DNA of 7,174 nt from Nitrospina sp. (GTDB lineage Bacteria > Nitrospinota > Nitrospinia > Nitrospinales > VA-1): the NCBI GenBank assembly GCA_003545625.1, contig DODH01000093.1:1-7174 (forward strand), read 5' to 3'. Positions 1-5,606 of the stretch are shown here, in pieces. The notes under the pieces were generated by a model. It saw only the letters and a list, made by a program, of their open reading frames with translations, searched no databases and was not told the DNA's origin. Position numbers and translations under genes: made by a program. Every line of letters starts with the position of its first letter. Within the stretch, counting starts at the first letter, position 1.

Positions 1-362
1 TTCAGCCTATGAATTAAGGATATAGCAAAACATTATCGAACTCACCCAATAGGGCAGGGGTTTTCTTCTCTACCAGCTCTCATCCTCTTTCCTGGCAAGG
101 GTTTCAAGGTGGCGCTCCCCGGAAAATCACCTTTTCCACACCAACTGTGCAAAACCTGTGGAAAACCCCGGAGAATTATCCTCTAGCACAGACCCATAAA
201 GGCTTTGGGGGTTCTCGATTAGAAAGTACGCAGTTTGAGAACCCTTTGATTTTTAAAGTCCTATTAAATGCCTTCCATTCCGGGGGACAGGTGCATCTAA
301 AAGTATTTCTAAGGATAAATTTTTTTCCAAATCTCTCTTGCTGAGGACCACTGGCCCCACGC
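1..362. other. Intergenic region with no supported gene
   Basis: All three plus frames hit a stop within the first 25 bases, and I see no minus-strand gene running off the left edge. A short plus-strand frame at 147-344 has no ribosome binding site and no recognisable protein character. The notable content is a cluster of DnaA-box-like 9-mers at 132-165, listed separately, and a moderately AT-rich stretch at about 245-335. No convincing intrinsic terminator for the minus-strand gene ending at 363 is visible: the short hairpin near 348-371 is not followed by a U-tract on the minus strand. Confidence 0.6.
132..165. promoter_or_regulatory. Cluster of three DnaA-box-like 9-mers
   Basis: Three 9-mers fit the relaxed DnaA-box consensus TTWTNCACA exactly: TTTTCCACA at 132-140 on the plus strand, and the reverse complements TGTGCAAAA at 146-154 and TGTGGAAAA at 157-165. 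The two right-hand boxes form a tandem 11-bp repeat (TGTGCAAAACC then TGTGGAAAACC, 146-167), so they are one helical turn apart. The outer two boxes form a 9-bp inverted repeat with a 16-nt spacer. DnaA clusters act at replication origins, at DnaA-titrating sites and at DnaA-controlled promoters. Which applies here cannot be told, and another protein that recognises the same inverted repeat is possible. Confidence 0.45.
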
Positions 363-881
363 CTAGTGGCCACAACATTTTTTATATTTTTTTCCACTTC
401 CACAAGGGCAGGGATCGTTTCTGCCAACTTTGACTTTATCGCGAACAAAGGTCTTGGGTTTTGCCTGGGGTGAAACCGAGGTGGGAGGCAGAGTGGAGTC
501 TTTACGGCTATAGACCCAACGACCATTGATTTTATAAAAGCGGGAGGATTCCCGCATGGTTTGCTCGATACCATCCTTAATGTAGTATGCGACAAAATCG
601 ACCTGGCCTTCAGAGTCTTCCCGACATCCGGCCCGGGTACTTACGATTTCCAGTTTTTTCCAATCTACTCCGTCCTCGACCAAGGCCGGACCCAGTTTGG
701 CCATTTCTTTTTTTTCTTCCGGGTGACTGGTGAGTACCAGATATTCCCAGTTTTTCTGGGCGAAAGCGGTATAACGCGACCGCATTAAATCCTCCGCCGT
801 ATCTGGAAAACCGGTGCCCCGGATCAACGGACCGCAACAATCGGTGAAAGGGAAATTTGAACCACAAGGACAATCTTTCAT
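363..881 (-). CDS. ychJ: YchJ-family (UPF0225) protein with two SEC-C motifs
   Basis: This 172-aa protein has the YchJ architecture. An N-terminal SEC-C-type zinc motif (C4-P-C6 with C15-C16) is followed by an NTF2-like middle domain at about residues 27-127, including the family-typical RSRYTAF at 35-41. After a Pro/Ser/Lys linker comes a full C-terminal SEC-C motif (C158-P-C160-G-S-G, then C169-C170-G-H). SEC-C motifs bind zinc and in SecA contact SecB; the function of YchJ proteins is not settled. E. coli YchJ is about 152 residues, so the length is normal. The gene starts 29 bp after the reductase stop, on the same strand, so co-transcription is likely. No clear Shine-Dalgarno precedes the ATG at 881. 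The C-terminal lysine codons create A7 and A6 runs. The family call is firm; the role is unknown. Confidence 0.93.
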   Translation of the reverse strand: MKDCPCGSNFPFTDCCGPLIRGTGFPDTAEDLMRSRYTAFAQKNWEYLVLTSHPEEKKEMAKLGPALVEDGVDWKKLEIVSTRAGCREDSEGQVDFVAYYIKDGIEQTMRESSRFYKINGRWVYSRKDSTLPPTSVSPQAKPKTFVRDKVKVGRNDPCPCGSGKKYKKCCGH

Positions 882-910
882 AATTGGTTAATTCAGTTTT
901 TCCGGGTTCA

Positions 911-1999
911 TCATTTTTTAAACAATGCCTGAAATCGCTCCGGTTCAAGGAGGGGTTTCTTGCACAATTCCAGGTTCTGCTGAACATGGTTCGGTTGTTT
1001 CATGCCGATTAATGCCGTGGCCAGGCCCGGTGCACTGCGGGTAAACTGCAGGGCACGTTGACCAGAGTGGGTCAATACCGATCCCAGTCTGGGTTTCAGT
1101 TTTTCCGCGAGGGATAGAGCCTGACCCTGGCCGATCGAGCCGCTGGCAATGGGAAAAATGTTCAACTCAACAGCGGCTTCTATGGCGGGAAGGAGCCTGT
1201 CACCAACCCTCTGAGTCGGCATGCGAATCGCTTCGGGCATAGGCAGGCTAAGAGGCAACTGAATAAACCGGAAATGGTCGTTTTCTCCCCCTGCAGACTG
1301 TCGGGCTAAATTCTTTACCTGGGCTAGTGAGATACTCTTTTCTTCTGGCAGACGAAAGGCTTTCCAGGTTGCAAGGCCATAATTTTTAATCTTTCCCTCT
1401 TCCACAGCCGACTCCAAAAATTCAAACGCCAGCGCCAACCGCTCATAAAAGGTATGATCGTCCACCTTGCCCAACTGGGTTTCCGGATTGTGAATGTAGT
1501 ACAGGTCAATTGTTTTAAGACCCAGGTTTTTGAGACTGCGCTCCAGCTGGTTGGACAAATATTCAGGATGCATGCAGTGGCAACCGGCCACCAGATCATC
1601 CATCCCGATCCCTCCCCCCCTTTTGCCAAACTGTTTGGCATACCATTGCACACCTAGTGATTGAGGAAGAAACCCACCTTTCGTGCAAACAAATATTTCA
1701 TCACGACGGATTTCCCCCGACCCTATCAATCGCTCCAGAGCTTGGCCAACGCTCTTCTCCCCTCGCTCCCTGCGGTAGTTGATGGCCGTATCCAGGACAT
1801 TGACGCCATTTTGAACCGACTGGACAATGGCCCGCACCACCGCTTCATCGGTCGGGTCATCGGGTTTTCCCAGATAGGTGCCAATCCCGATGGATGAAAG
1901 CCAAACCTCCCCGATTTCACGAAAATGATCTTTCGCGCAAAGGGACCTGTCCCTGTAACGGGCAGTTCCTTCCAAAGTCGCAAATCCGGGACAGGACAT
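911..1999 (-). CDS. Aldo/keto reductase
   Basis: A 362-aa cytosolic NAD(P)H-dependent oxidoreductase of the aldo/keto reductase superfamily, with a TIM-barrel fold. The catalytic tetrad is complete: D70 and Y75 in VLDTAINYRRERG, K107 in VCTKGG, and H170 in LYYIHNPE. The nucleotide-binding end of the family is visible near the C-terminus as ATALIGMKQPNHVQQNLE. An insertion at about residues 111-140 (rich in Gly and aromatics, then CHCMHPEYL) separates the K107 strand from the next helix, longer than in typical family members. The N-terminal extension before SSIGIGTYLG is in frame from the ATG at 1999; only a weak GTGAG precedes it. The substrate cannot be inferred. It lies 38 bp after the 54-aa gene and 29 bp before the YchJ gene, so it is probably the middle gene of a three-gene operon. 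Confidence 0.93.
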   Translation of the reverse strand: MSCPGFATLEGTARYRDRSLCAKDHFREIGEVWLSSIGIGTYLGKPDDPTDEAVVRAIVQSVQNGVNVLDTAINYRRERGEKSVGQALERLIGSGEIRRDEIFVCTKGGFLPQSLGVQWYAKQFGKRGGGIGMDDLVAGCHCMHPEYLSNQLERSLKNLGLKTIDLYYIHNPETQLGKVDDHTFYERLALAFEFLESAVEEGKIKNYGLATWKAFRLPEEKSISLAQVKNLARQSAGGENDHFRFIQLPLSLPMPEAIRMPTQRVGDRLLPAIEAAVELNIFPIASGSIGQGQALSLAEKLKPRLGSVLTHSGQRALQFTRSAPGLATALIGMKQPNHVQQNLELCKKPLLEPERFQALFKK

Positions 2000-2037
2000 A
2001 AGTCACTCACTATAAATGGAAATAAGGGGAACACCTA

Positions 2038-2202
2038 CTAAACCGGTTTTCTCTTGAAGGGAAATGCCGGACGCTGACCTTTACGCTCCGCCAAGCGGGA
2101 AGGTTTATTTTCACTACGATTGTCAGGACTCTCGTTTTCTTTCTTCTTGCCGGAGGACTCCTCTTCCTCAGGATCCTTATCTTGATTCGGATTATTCATC
2201 AT
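2038..2202 (-). CDS. Small highly charged hypothetical protein (54 aa)
   Basis: This short reading frame begins with two ATG codons (2202-2200 and 2199-2197) and ends at TAG (2040-2038). A good purine-rich ribosome binding site, GGGAGA, sits 3-6 nt before the first ATG, and its GGAG is 7 nt before the second, which may be the true start. The product is hydrophilic and probably disordered: an acidic N-terminal half (NQDKDPEEEE), a Lys/Glu-rich middle, and a basic C-terminal tail ending in PFKRKPV. There is no membrane segment, signal peptide or cysteine. It sits 38 bp upstream of the aldo/keto reductase on the same strand, so it is likely the first gene of that operon. I do not recognise the family. 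The opposing 93-aa plus-strand frame over the same bases looks like its antisense shadow. Confidence 0.6.
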   Translation of the reverse strand: MMNNPNQDKDPEEEESSGKKKENESPDNRSENKPSRLAERKGQRPAFPFKRKPV

Positions 2203-2239
2203 CGTTCTCCCAATCATTCAATCCTTCTCATTTTTTAAT

Positions 2240-2268
2240 AGCATACGCAAAACAAGCGCCACACCCAA
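2240..2268 (-). promoter_or_regulatory. Possible sigma-70-type promoter for the minus-strand operon
   Basis: On the minus strand, TTGGGT (plus coordinates 2263-2268) and TATGCT (2240-2245) are separated by 17 bp, the optimal spacing. They match the -35 consensus at 3 of 6 positions and the -10 consensus at 4 of 6. Transcription would start about 30 nt upstream of the 54-aa gene. The match is weak and other pairs could be drawn in this AT-rich DNA. Confidence 0.25.
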
Positions 2269-2380
2269 AAAATTTCGTATTTGGTTTTAAACGATTCTCC
2301 CCAGAGAGGCTTAAACCAACTCCTTATCCACCTGATCGAAAATAGTTGATTTTCCCCACCTTCCCCCACGAATGGGCGGT

Positions 2381-2460
2381 TAATATTTTTTAATTTTTGT
2401 TTTTTACCTTAAAATATGTACGAAAAATGTAAAAAACGTATAAAATAAGATAAAATCAAT
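2381..2460. other. Very AT-rich block with roughly phased A-tracts
   Basis: Only 11 of 80 bases are G or C. T-tracts at 2386-2405 are followed by A-tracts at 2411-2414, 2423-2427, 2431-2436, 2442-2445 and 2452-2455. Their centres are about 12, 9, 10 and 10 bp apart, close to one helical turn, which is the pattern of intrinsically curved DNA. The block lies between the divergent operons, about 140-215 bp upstream of the proposed pilin-operon start site. It could aid activator looping, act as an UP-like element, or bind a nucleoid protein such as IHF or an H-NS analogue. No gene is seen in it. Confidence 0.5.
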
Positions 2461-2486
2461 TCACTGCGCCTACTATTGAATTCCCC

Positions 2487-2524
2487 TATTTGTGGAAATT
2501 AAAAATTTTTCACTCCCACAAATA
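2487..2524. repeat. 38-bp dyad: 9-bp inverted arms around an A5T5 core
   Basis: The left arm TATTTGTGG (2487-2495) and right arm CCACAAATA (2516-2524) are perfect inverted complements. The palindrome AAAAATTTTT (2501-2510) lies between them, and both share the same centre, between 2505 and 2506. Thus 14 of 19 positions per half-site are symmetric, with two non-symmetric 5-nt spacers. This looks like a binding site for a dimeric or tetrameric regulator. Its centre is about 94 bp upstream of the start site predicted from the sigma-54-like element, within the usual range for an enhancer-binding activator. A repressor operator or an RNA stem-loop are the alternatives. Confidence 0.55.
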
Positions 2525-2571
2525 CTTGAATATAAAGACCTGTTTTTATCTTGTCTGATTTGCAGGAAAAT

Positions 2572-2588
2572 TTGGTCCCTATTTTGCT
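2572..2588 (+). promoter_or_regulatory. Candidate sigma-54 (-24/-12) promoter of the pilin operon
   Basis: TTGG (2572-2575) and TTTTGCT (2582-2588) place GG at 2574-2575 and GC at 2586-2587 with exactly 10 bases between, the invariant sigma-54 spacing. Against the consensus YTGGCACGRNNNTTGCW, the TGG, the C at 2577 and the whole TTGCW part match; the CA of CAC and the following G and R do not. The start site would fall near 2599-2601, leaving a leader of only about 11-13 nt before the ATG at 2612. If real, this excludes the longer frame beginning at 2492. Sigma-54 control of pilin genes through PilR-type activators is well known. Confidence 0.4.
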
Positions 2589-2611
2589 TTAATCATTTTC
2601 GAGAGCGAATA

Positions 2612-3220
2612 ATGGAAATCGAAATGTTACCAGTAAAAGGATTTAAAGGGTGGAAACGTTTCCTTGAATCTCAGGAAGGTTTCACTTTAGTCGAAATAAT
2701 AACGGTTGTAGCAATCATGGGGGTAGTCTTGGCGATGGCGGTTCCGAACTTTTCAAAATGGAAAGAAAAGTACCAGATCAACGGTCAGGTGCAAAAAGTA
2801 TATTTTGACCTGATGCTGGCCCGCACCGTCGCGGTCAAAAATAATAACGATGTCCGGGTCACTTTCAATACGATTAGCCAAACCTATAAGATTCATGACG
2901 ACACAAATGGCGATGGCGTTGAAGACACTGGCGAGTCTTTGAAATCCGTAAGTCTGGAGGAAAACGTACAGTTCGCTTTCAACACCGGAACTTCGGATAT
3001 TGATGGCAACACCGTTACCGCCGCCGTTTCGTTTAGCGGATCTCAAACGGTCATTTTTGATTCCCGGGGCCAGGCCAGTGCGAGCGGATCGGTATTTATG
3101 TTACATGCAAATGATATCGGCACAACCAGTGACCGTGCGCGTTCCATTTCTGTGCTTCAGGCCACCGGCGCTGTGGATTACTGGTCTTATGACGCATCTG
3201 TTTCGCCTCCCTGGAAATAA
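2612..3220 (+). CDS. GspH/FimT-like minor pilin with EF-hand-like loop
   Basis: A 202-aa type IV minor pilin, inserted in the inner membrane and then packed into the pilus. The class III signal is clear: a leader ending at G23, then FTLVE with the conserved Glu at +5 (E28) and a hydrophobic helix to about residue 45. The C-terminal part has the GspH/FimT pattern, with IFDSRGQA near 148-155 and a final ISVLQATGAV strand at 179-188. A loop at 97-108 has the EF-hand-like order D97-x-N99-x-D101-G102, D105, E108, suggesting bound calcium. I chose the ATG at 2612, preceded by GAGAG. The frame extends to 2492, but that region contains the promoter-like element and would place about 63 odd residues before the cleavage site. 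ATG 2624 is also possible. The stop overlaps the next start by 1 bp. Fimbrial use is favoured over type II secretion because pilV/X/W-like genes follow. Confidence 0.9.
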   Translation: MEIEMLPVKGFKGWKRFLESQEGFTLVEIITVVAIMGVVLAMAVPNFSKWKEKYQINGQVQKVYFDLMLARTVAVKNNNDVRVTFNTISQTYKIHDDTNGDGVEDTGESLKSVSLEENVQFAFNTGTSDIDGNTVTAAVSFSGSQTVIFDSRGQASASGSVFMLHANDIGTTSDRARSISVLQATGAVDYWSYDASVSPPWK

Positions 3221-3738
3221 TGATGAAAAAGTTAATCTACAAAGATTTCTTGCCAGCAGGCCGAAACCAGGAAGGGTTCACCTTGATGGAAGTATTGGTC
3301 AGCATGGTAATCCTGTCTGTCGGTATCTTCGGCCTGATGAAAACTGCCGGCTCCGTCATTTACCACCAGAACAATTCCAAAATGACCACCGAGGCCACGT
3401 TGAACACCGCGAACAAAATTGAAGAAATAAAACGTCTTTCCACCAATGAGCCAACAGGAGGCACGTTTGGCTTTAATTACCTTGTCACTGATTATTTGAC
3501 GGATGAAGGTTTTAGTGAAATTGACAACCAGACCTATTCTGAATCTAGAACGGTTGGGGATTTCACCACAACCCAGACTTTACAGATTTATCCTTCGGGC
3601 ACGAGTGAAACTTTTGATGAACCCACAACGATCCATATGTTGGAAGTGGTGGTTAAAACAGCATGGATCGACAGCCGAGGCGGAGCCAAAGATGTAGAAA
3701 TGGCTGCGGTAATTCACAGGAGGCAATTCATAAAATGA
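3220..3738 (+). CDS. pilV: PilV-like minor pilin
   Basis: This 172-aa prepilin has a leader ending NQEG19, followed by FTLMEVLVSMVILSVGIFGL with Glu at +5 (E24); this FTLMEVLV / SVGIFGL pattern is typical of PilV. The globular part begins at about residue 45 and ends in a basic HRRQFIK tail. It contains no cysteine, so unlike many pilins it cannot have a C-terminal disulfide. No EF-hand-like loop is seen, unlike in the other three pilins of the operon. The start overlaps the preceding stop (TAATG, 1 bp) and two ATG codons are adjacent (3220 and 3223), so either could be used by translational coupling; only a weak GGA lies upstream. Minor pilins of this family join PilW, PilX and FimU-type proteins in the complex that initiates pilus assembly and presents the tip adhesin. 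Confidence 0.88.
   Translation: MMKKLIYKDFLPAGRNQEGFTLMEVLVSMVILSVGIFGLMKTAGSVIYHQNNSKMTTEATLNTANKIEEIKRLSTNEPTGGTFGFNYLVTDYLTDEGFSEIDNQTYSESRTVGDFTTTQTLQIYPSGTSETFDEPTTIHMLEVVVKTAWIDSRGGAKDVEMAAVIHRRQFIK
3718..3723 (+). promoter_or_regulatory. Ribosome binding site of the PilX-like gene
   Basis: AGGAGG is a full anti-Shine-Dalgarno match 11 nt before the ATG at 3735. It supports that start over the upstream in-frame ATG at 3663, which lies deep inside the PilV-like gene and would put 24 unrelated residues before the pilin leader. Confidence 0.7.
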
Positions 3739-5585
3739 GGAATTTATTTAACAGTAATCCTTTAAAACTGGCCCGGCAAGAACAGGGAAGCACCATGTTG
3801 GTTTATCTATTTATTCTATCCGCAATGGCGGCCGTTGCCATTGCCGCGTTGCAGACCATCACTTTGAATTTAGAAACCACACAATCCCATAGTAAAGGGA
3901 AAACCGCCTTTTATTCTGCCGAGGTAGGACTCGACCTTGCTGTAAATGCTATCATCACTGATTTTGAAGACTTGATCCCTTACACCGAATCAGCAGACGA
4001 CCCAAACGCAGATGGGGATGGTTATATCAGCGTTTCCAATTACCGCAACTATGCGGTCAAGTATAAAATCACAAATCCGCTTGAACCGTTTCTTTATCAA
4101 ACGGTTGTGGGCAATACCATTATTTATCATTATGCCCACACCTATGACATTGAAGCCGAAGCGACGTCGCTCAAAGATTCTTCCAGGGAAATCGTGAGAG
4201 AGAAGATTCGGATTTTGGAAACACCGTTGGTTCAGTACTTCATATTTTACGGGCAAAGCGGAAACTCCGCCGACATGGAGCTGTTTCCGGGACCCGATAT
4301 GAACACATGGGGCCGCATTCATTCCAACGGCGACATTTATATTGGATCATCCAGCTTCAATACAATCAGTATGCGCAATTACGATGAAAACGACAATCTG
4401 TCGCCGCATTCCATGACCGCAGTGGGTAATATTTATACCTATTCTAAAAGAAGCGGCACCGACTATGCAGATACGGTTGAGGTAAAAACTGCCAGTACTG
4501 GAACAACACCCTCTCCATTTGAAACTTTGTCTGTAAATATTACTTCCAGCAACGAAGTATCAGAAGAAGCCCGGTTCAACAATTTTGTACTGGTAAATGA
4601 AGAACCTTACACCACGCCTGATAAAGATTTATTTGAACGCGGCGGGTTTTATGAGCAGAGGGCCGAAGATCCCGGTAAATCCACCGTCGATGGCATGACC
4701 ATCATTGGCACCGGTGGGTTGGGATCGGGAATTAATGTCTTTGTTTCGCGTCCTTCTCTCACAGACGTTACCGCTCTTGTCCTGGCGGGTGAGTCTTCTG
4801 CCGGCAACGCGGTACCGAATCTTCCCATGCCGATGGTTCGGGAAACGGACGACGCTTTTGGGGATTGCCGGGAAAATGACCGAGATGTGGATACCACTGA
4901 TATCGACCTTTTTGCCCTCGGCCTTTGGTATGAGGCCTATCTTGAAGATGAAGGACTTGAACTGGCAGGCGATGGCATGCTGATTTATACCTCGCGCTCG
5001 CCGGATTCGAGCTTCACCAACGATGGTAATGACTTACAGGCAATCAGAGTGATTTCTATCGACTCCACCTCCAGTCCACAATTGTCGGATGAAACCACAT
5101 TAGCTACTGATAATCCGATTTATATCCATGGCGATTTCAACACCGTTGATACCAAGGGGGTCGCGCTGATAGGCGATGCCGTAAATATTCTCTCAAACGC
5201 CCTCACCACTAAACCTTGCGGGATTAGCTTTTTCAATCTTTTTAAATTCTTCAGTGCAAGCACTACCACTGTTAATGCAGCTCTTTTTGCCGGACATGTT
5301 CCCACAACCGGCTCGACCTATAGCGGCGGTGTACATACCTATCCGCGGCTTCATGAAGATTGGACACGCCGCTTTGGCAATACTACCAAGACATTATTTA
5401 TTAACGGCTCGTTCATCAATCTTTGGGACAGTGAACAGGCAAGAGGTGAATGGTGCATAGGTGGAGATTGTTATTCAGGGCCAACACGAAACTGGGGCTG
5501 GGATGTGCGTTTCCAGGACCCGGATTTCTGGCCGCCTTTTATCCCTTCCATATTCAGTGTGGAACGGGTGGGTTTTCTGGAATAG
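3735..5585 (+). CDS. pilX: Large PilX-like pilus assembly protein
   Basis: A 616-aa protein with a PilX-type N-terminus: a leader ending at G18, then STMLVYLFILSAMAAVAIAA as the hydrophobic helix, and AFYSAEVGLDLAVNA at 58-72, the family's signature after the helix. The residue at +5 is V23, not Glu, as in the tip pseudopilin GspK. At 616 residues it is far longer than classical PilX (roughly 200). The extra region has motifs seen in large pilus proteins of this type: PGPDMN..GRIHSNGDIYI at 185-203, HTYPRLHEDW at 534-543, a C574/C579 pair, and NWGWDVRFQDPDFWPP at 586-601. NADGDGYIS at 91-99 resembles half an EF-hand calcium loop. It starts inside the preceding stop (ATGA, 4-bp overlap) after AGGAGG. 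Likely role: a tip-proximal minor pilin partnering the PilV- and PilW-like proteins. The family call is good; the function of the large extension is unknown. Confidence 0.82.
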   Translation: MRNLFNSNPLKLARQEQGSTMLVYLFILSAMAAVAIAALQTITLNLETTQSHSKGKTAFYSAEVGLDLAVNAIITDFEDLIPYTESADDPNADGDGYISVSNYRNYAVKYKITNPLEPFLYQTVVGNTIIYHYAHTYDIEAEATSLKDSSREIVREKIRILETPLVQYFIFYGQSGNSADMELFPGPDMNTWGRIHSNGDIYIGSSSFNTISMRNYDENDNLSPHSMTAVGNIYTYSKRSGTDYADTVEVKTASTGTTPSPFETLSVNITSSNEVSEEARFNNFVLVNEEPYTTPDKDLFERGGFYEQRAEDPGKSTVDGMTIIGTGGLGSGINVFVSRPSLTDVTALVLAGESSAGNAVPNLPMPMVRETDDAFGDCRENDRDVDTTDIDLFALGLWYEAYLEDEGLELAGDGMLIYTSRSPDSSFTNDGNDLQAIRVISIDSTSSPQLSDETTLATDNPIYIHGDFNTVDTKGVALIGDAVNILSNALTTKPCGISFFNLFKFFSASTTTVNAALFAGHVPTTGSTYSGGVHTYPRLHEDWTRRFGNTTKTLFINGSFINLWDSEQARGEWCIGGDCYSGPTRNWGWDVRFQDPDFWPPFIPSIFSVERVGFLE

Positions 5586-5594
5586 TCATAAAAC

Positions 5595-5600
5595 GAGGAA
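5595..5600 (+). promoter_or_regulatory. Ribosome binding site of the PilW-like gene
   Basis: GAGGAA lies 6 nt before the ATG at 5607, in the 21-bp gap after the PilX-like stop. It fixes the start and shows that this gene has its own initiation site, unlike the overlapping starts of the two genes before it. In-frame ATGs at codons 4 and 12 lack a comparable site. Confidence 0.7.
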
Positions 5601-5606
5601 ACTATA

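Noticed and set aside
147..344. 65-aa plus-strand reading frame
   Set aside because: It starts inside the DnaA-box cluster, has no ribosome site, and its protein sequence resembles nothing I know.
348..392. Hairpin plus T-rich run as an intrinsic terminator
   Set aside because: The T-run is on the plus strand, inside the 3' end of the minus-strand YchJ gene. The stem is only 4-5 bp before mismatches, and no plus-strand gene precedes it. On the minus strand there is no U-tract.
1941..1954. AGGGAC-CT-GTCCCT inverted repeat
   Set aside because: It lies within codons of the aldo/keto reductase N-terminus with a 2-nt loop; most likely chance.
2064..2345. 93-aa plus-strand reading frame
   Set aside because: It is rich in Pro, Ser, Tyr and Phe with no recognisable domain, overlaps the better-supported 54-aa minus-strand frame, and its only ribosome-like site is too close to the ATG.
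2363..2377. CCCCCA / TGGG stem before a T-rich run
   Set aside because: It has only four good base pairs before a mismatch, and no plus-strand gene lies upstream to be terminated.
2324..2514. Further DnaA-like boxes in the divergent region (2324-2332, 2491-2499, 2506-2514)
   Set aside because: Each has one mismatch to the consensus, and near matches are expected in such AT-rich DNA, so I do not propose an origin here.
2492..2611. N-terminal extension of the GspH-like pilin
   Set aside because: It would put about 63 residues before the prepilin cleavage site and would cover the dyad and sigma-54-like element; ATG 2612 gives a normal leader.
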